In this document: positions 23,169-25,000 of the stretch, one piece after another
How positions within the stretch are numbered: position 1 is the first letter of the stretch
How the letters are laid out: each line of letters opens with the position of its first letter
Origin: Leptospira kirschneri serovar Cynopteri str. 3522 CT
GTDB taxonomy: Bacteria; Spirochaetota; Leptospiria; Leptospirales; Leptospiraceae
DNA: 25,000 nucleotides
Direction of reading: 5' to 3'
Assembly: GCF_000243695.2 (NCBI RefSeq)
Contig: NZ_AHMN02000005.1
Coordinates: 1-25,000, forward strand
The notes under the pieces: model-generated
The model's database searches: none
What the model was told of the DNA's origin: nothing
The model's input: only the letters and a program-made list of their open reading frames with translations
Translations under genes and position numbers: made by a program

Positions 23169-25000
23169 ATGAAGCGTTCGATAGTTCTTGTAATAGTTTT
23201 ATTAGTCTTCGTAGCCGTTAGCTTCGAATACATTGTAAACCATACACATATCCACGCTTCCTCAAAGACCGTTGACTCAATCATTCAAAAACCTACCGAT
23301 TCACCAAAAGACAAACCAATCAAAGTCAATGTAAGTGGCGGAGGAACATTTTGTTATGGTCCTACTTTTAGCGGTGGTGAAAGTTACATCGTAATTGAAC
23401 AGTGTTGGCAAATGCACGTTAAGAATGCAAGATACGACGTGTTCCAAAGAATTTCGTATAACGTCAACAATACGTGGTTATGCATCACTGCTCCGGAAAA
23501 AGTATTTAGAGGGGAAGAAAACTGGGACTATGTACATCTCAGACCTTGTACAATCAACGATCCTCTGCAAAGATGGATCGTAAAAGACAACTCGTTTTGG
23601 ACTGCGGATGAGCGTTATCAATTGAAAGATACAAATTGGTACGGCTATATATCAAGAAATTCTAAAGATAGATACAACCATACATTAGATTCTTCCATGG
23701 ATGACTGGATTCAAACAATAGCCACTCCTGGAAACATCAGCGTTCAAACTTCTATCGCTTGGGATTTGCAAACTACTGAGGGAAATGAACGTTATTTTAT
23801 TCGCTGGGGAGGTTCGGATAAAAATACCACACCTCTCTACTACAATCCTGAAAGTGGACATTTGGCTCAGTATGACCCGGTGAGTGGTTCTCTCTATTGT
23901 ATGTATTCTAACGTGGGTAAATCGAATTGGAATTGGGTGACTTGGGCATCGTGTAGTGACACAGCGATCAGCAAGGAGAATCCGACTTTTTGGAACGTCT
24001 CTTTTCAAACCGAAGAAGGAGGAATCATCACAGATTATAAAGGCAATTTACTCAGAGTAACCAGATATGGAAGCAATTGGGGAGTTGCCTATGCAGCTAA
24101 ACCTTCTTATTTAGATAAGGATACCACCAATAGTCCCACTTCTTTGTTTGTAGTCGATAAAAGTTTACTGGATTGGACACGTTATACGTCATCTAATCTT
24201 GGAAAGACAGATCAATATTGTCCAGCTGGTAATCACGAAAGTATTCTACATAAAAGAGTCAAAAGAACCTTACCACCCGACTTTCAATTGACCGAGGAAT
24301 GGATCCAAAGACTTTATGATATAGCCAGGACGGATTCGAATTCGCATACGGCACTAGGGGTATGTGGTGTTTGTTTACTTCAAGCCCTTCAGATGATAGC
24401 AGAACTACAGGAGTATCATTCTCAAGGACCTCTTCAGAGTGGAGGTTATTTCTTCGATACGGCTCCTTATACCGATCCTTTTATATCGTTTAGGCAACGT
24501 TATCCGTTATTGAATATGTTATTATCAGATGTACCTACAGTGTATAGTTCTGCCGGTAGAACAACCAGACAATTAGGATTAGCATCCGCTAGAACCGTAC
24601 TCCCCCAATACAATTGGACTCTCTCTTCTGAGTTCATTACTCGGTCTGAAATACTATCTCATATTACCTCACTCATAGCTTCTCCCTCTGGAAGTATTTG
24701 GTTGGCGATACTAAGACTTCGTCGTACAAATGGAGTTAGGGGCTGGCACGCAGTTCCAATTCTGAGAACTTCTCAGGGGTTAGTGGTAATTAGAACAAGG
24801 GCATCCTTGACGTCACTTGATAACTACAGACAATCTTTAACACCTACTACGGATCCTTTTCTAATAATCGATAACTATCTAGAAAGACCAGACCTGTCTC
24901 TAGAAAGACTTACGACGATACAGCTAGGAGAGGTTTACTCTAATACTTTTGACTTCATCATCTCCAACAGAAACTGCACCGGAGAAGGAGATAACAGAAG
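23169..25000 (+). CDS. Virulence-modifying protein family member (DUF1561/PF07598), 3' end cut by the window
   Basis: The frame is open from the ATG at 23169 to the window edge: 610 codons without a stop, close to the roughly 630-640 residues usual for this family. Residues 1-30 form an export signal (Lys-Arg, then a long hydrophobic run). About 45-340 is a Cys/Trp-rich region with a QxW motif (QRW at 134-136) and WGGSDKN-, [10 protein letters not shown] and [14 protein letters not shown] blocks, matching the ricin-B-like lectin part described for Leptospira PF07598 proteins. A basic HKRVKR cluster (361-366) follows, then the C-terminal domain with GVCGVC (C399 and C402), a long variable part, and GWHAVPILR (H527). 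In published work (recalled) these proteins are secreted toxins of pathogenic leptospires with host-cell and DNA-damaging activity. The family is multigene in L. interrogans. Confidence 0.88.
   Translation, partial: MKRSIVLVIVLLVFVAVSFEYIVNHTHIHASSKTVDSIIQKPTDSPKDKPIKVNVSGGGTFCYGPTFSGGESYIVIEQCWQMHVKNARYDVFQRISYNVNNTWLCITAPEKVFRGEENWDYVHLRPCTINDPLQRWIVKDNSFWTADERYQLKDTNWYGYISRNSKDRYNHTLDSSMDDWIQTIATPGNISVQTSIAWDLQTTEGNERYFIRWGGSDKNTTPLYYNPESGHLAQYDPVSGSLYCMYSNVGKSNWNWVTWASCSDTAISKENPTFWNVSFQTEEGGIITDYKGNLLRVTRYGSNWGVAYAAKPSYLDKDTTNSPTSLFVVDKSLLDWTRYTSSNLGKTDQYCPAGNHESILHKRVKRTLPPDFQLTEEWIQRLYDIARTDSNSHTALGVCGVCLLQALQMIAELQEYHSQGPLQSGGYFFDTAPYTDPFISFRQRYPLLNMLLSDVPTVYSSAGRTTRQLGLASARTVLPQYNWTLSSEFITRSEILSHITSLIASPSGSIWLAILRLRRTNGVRGWHAVPILRTSQGLVVIRTRASLTSLDNYRQSLTPTTDPFLIIDNYLERPDLSLERLTTIQLGEVYSNTFDFIISNRNCTGEGDNR

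Overview
The window looks like chromosomal DNA of a pathogenic Leptospira, most likely from the L. interrogans group. The base composition is AT-rich with many A and T runs, and several genes use TTG starts. The amino-acid pathway uses LL-diaminopimelate aminotransferase. A member of the Leptospira 'virulence-modifying' family (DUF1561/PF07598) begins at 23169 and runs off the right edge. The species is inferred from remembered family knowledge; no search was run.

Left half (0.5-9.8 kb): this is ordinary, dense housekeeping DNA. A minus-strand gene of unknown function diverges from an exported lytic transglycosylase. Next comes citrate synthase (gltA), followed by a tight run of four genes: two RlmI/RlmK-like SAM methyltransferases, a SpoU/TrmH-type RNA 2'-O-methyltransferase, and a glycosyltransferase-like protein. 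These four overlap each other by 4-23 bases and are probably co-transcribed. A perfect 9-bp inverted repeat spans the TTG start of the first methyltransferase.

Middle (9.8-17.5 kb): a 138-bp repeat element flanked by an 8-bp direct repeat is followed by a minus-strand metallo-beta-lactamase-fold lipoprotein. Three small genes follow (DUF5063, zinc-ribbon/TM2, DUF2752). They are separated by four copies of a roughly 100-bp, palindrome-ended, MITE-like repeat. A compact plus-strand set comes next: a membrane desaturase, aspartate carbamoyltransferase (pyrB), DUF2203 and dapL.

Right part (17.5-23.1 kb): gene-poor DNA rich in repeats. It contains TGTGGGAACT-type motifs, a second copy of the 9.8-kb element carrying six 35-bp tandem units, a decayed kelch-lipoprotein plus DUF4907 pair, one intact membrane acyltransferase homologue, a third degenerate copy of the 9.8-kb element, and two more MITE-like copies. 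It also holds remnants resembling the leader of the virulence-modifying gene.

Right edge (23.17-25.0 kb): the virulence-modifying protein has a signal sequence, a ricin-B-like region, an RVKR site and a C-terminal domain. It lacks only its last residues. The most interesting material is this gene, its repeated leader, and the two small non-autonomous repeat families. No complete transposase, CRISPR array, tRNA or rRNA gene was seen.
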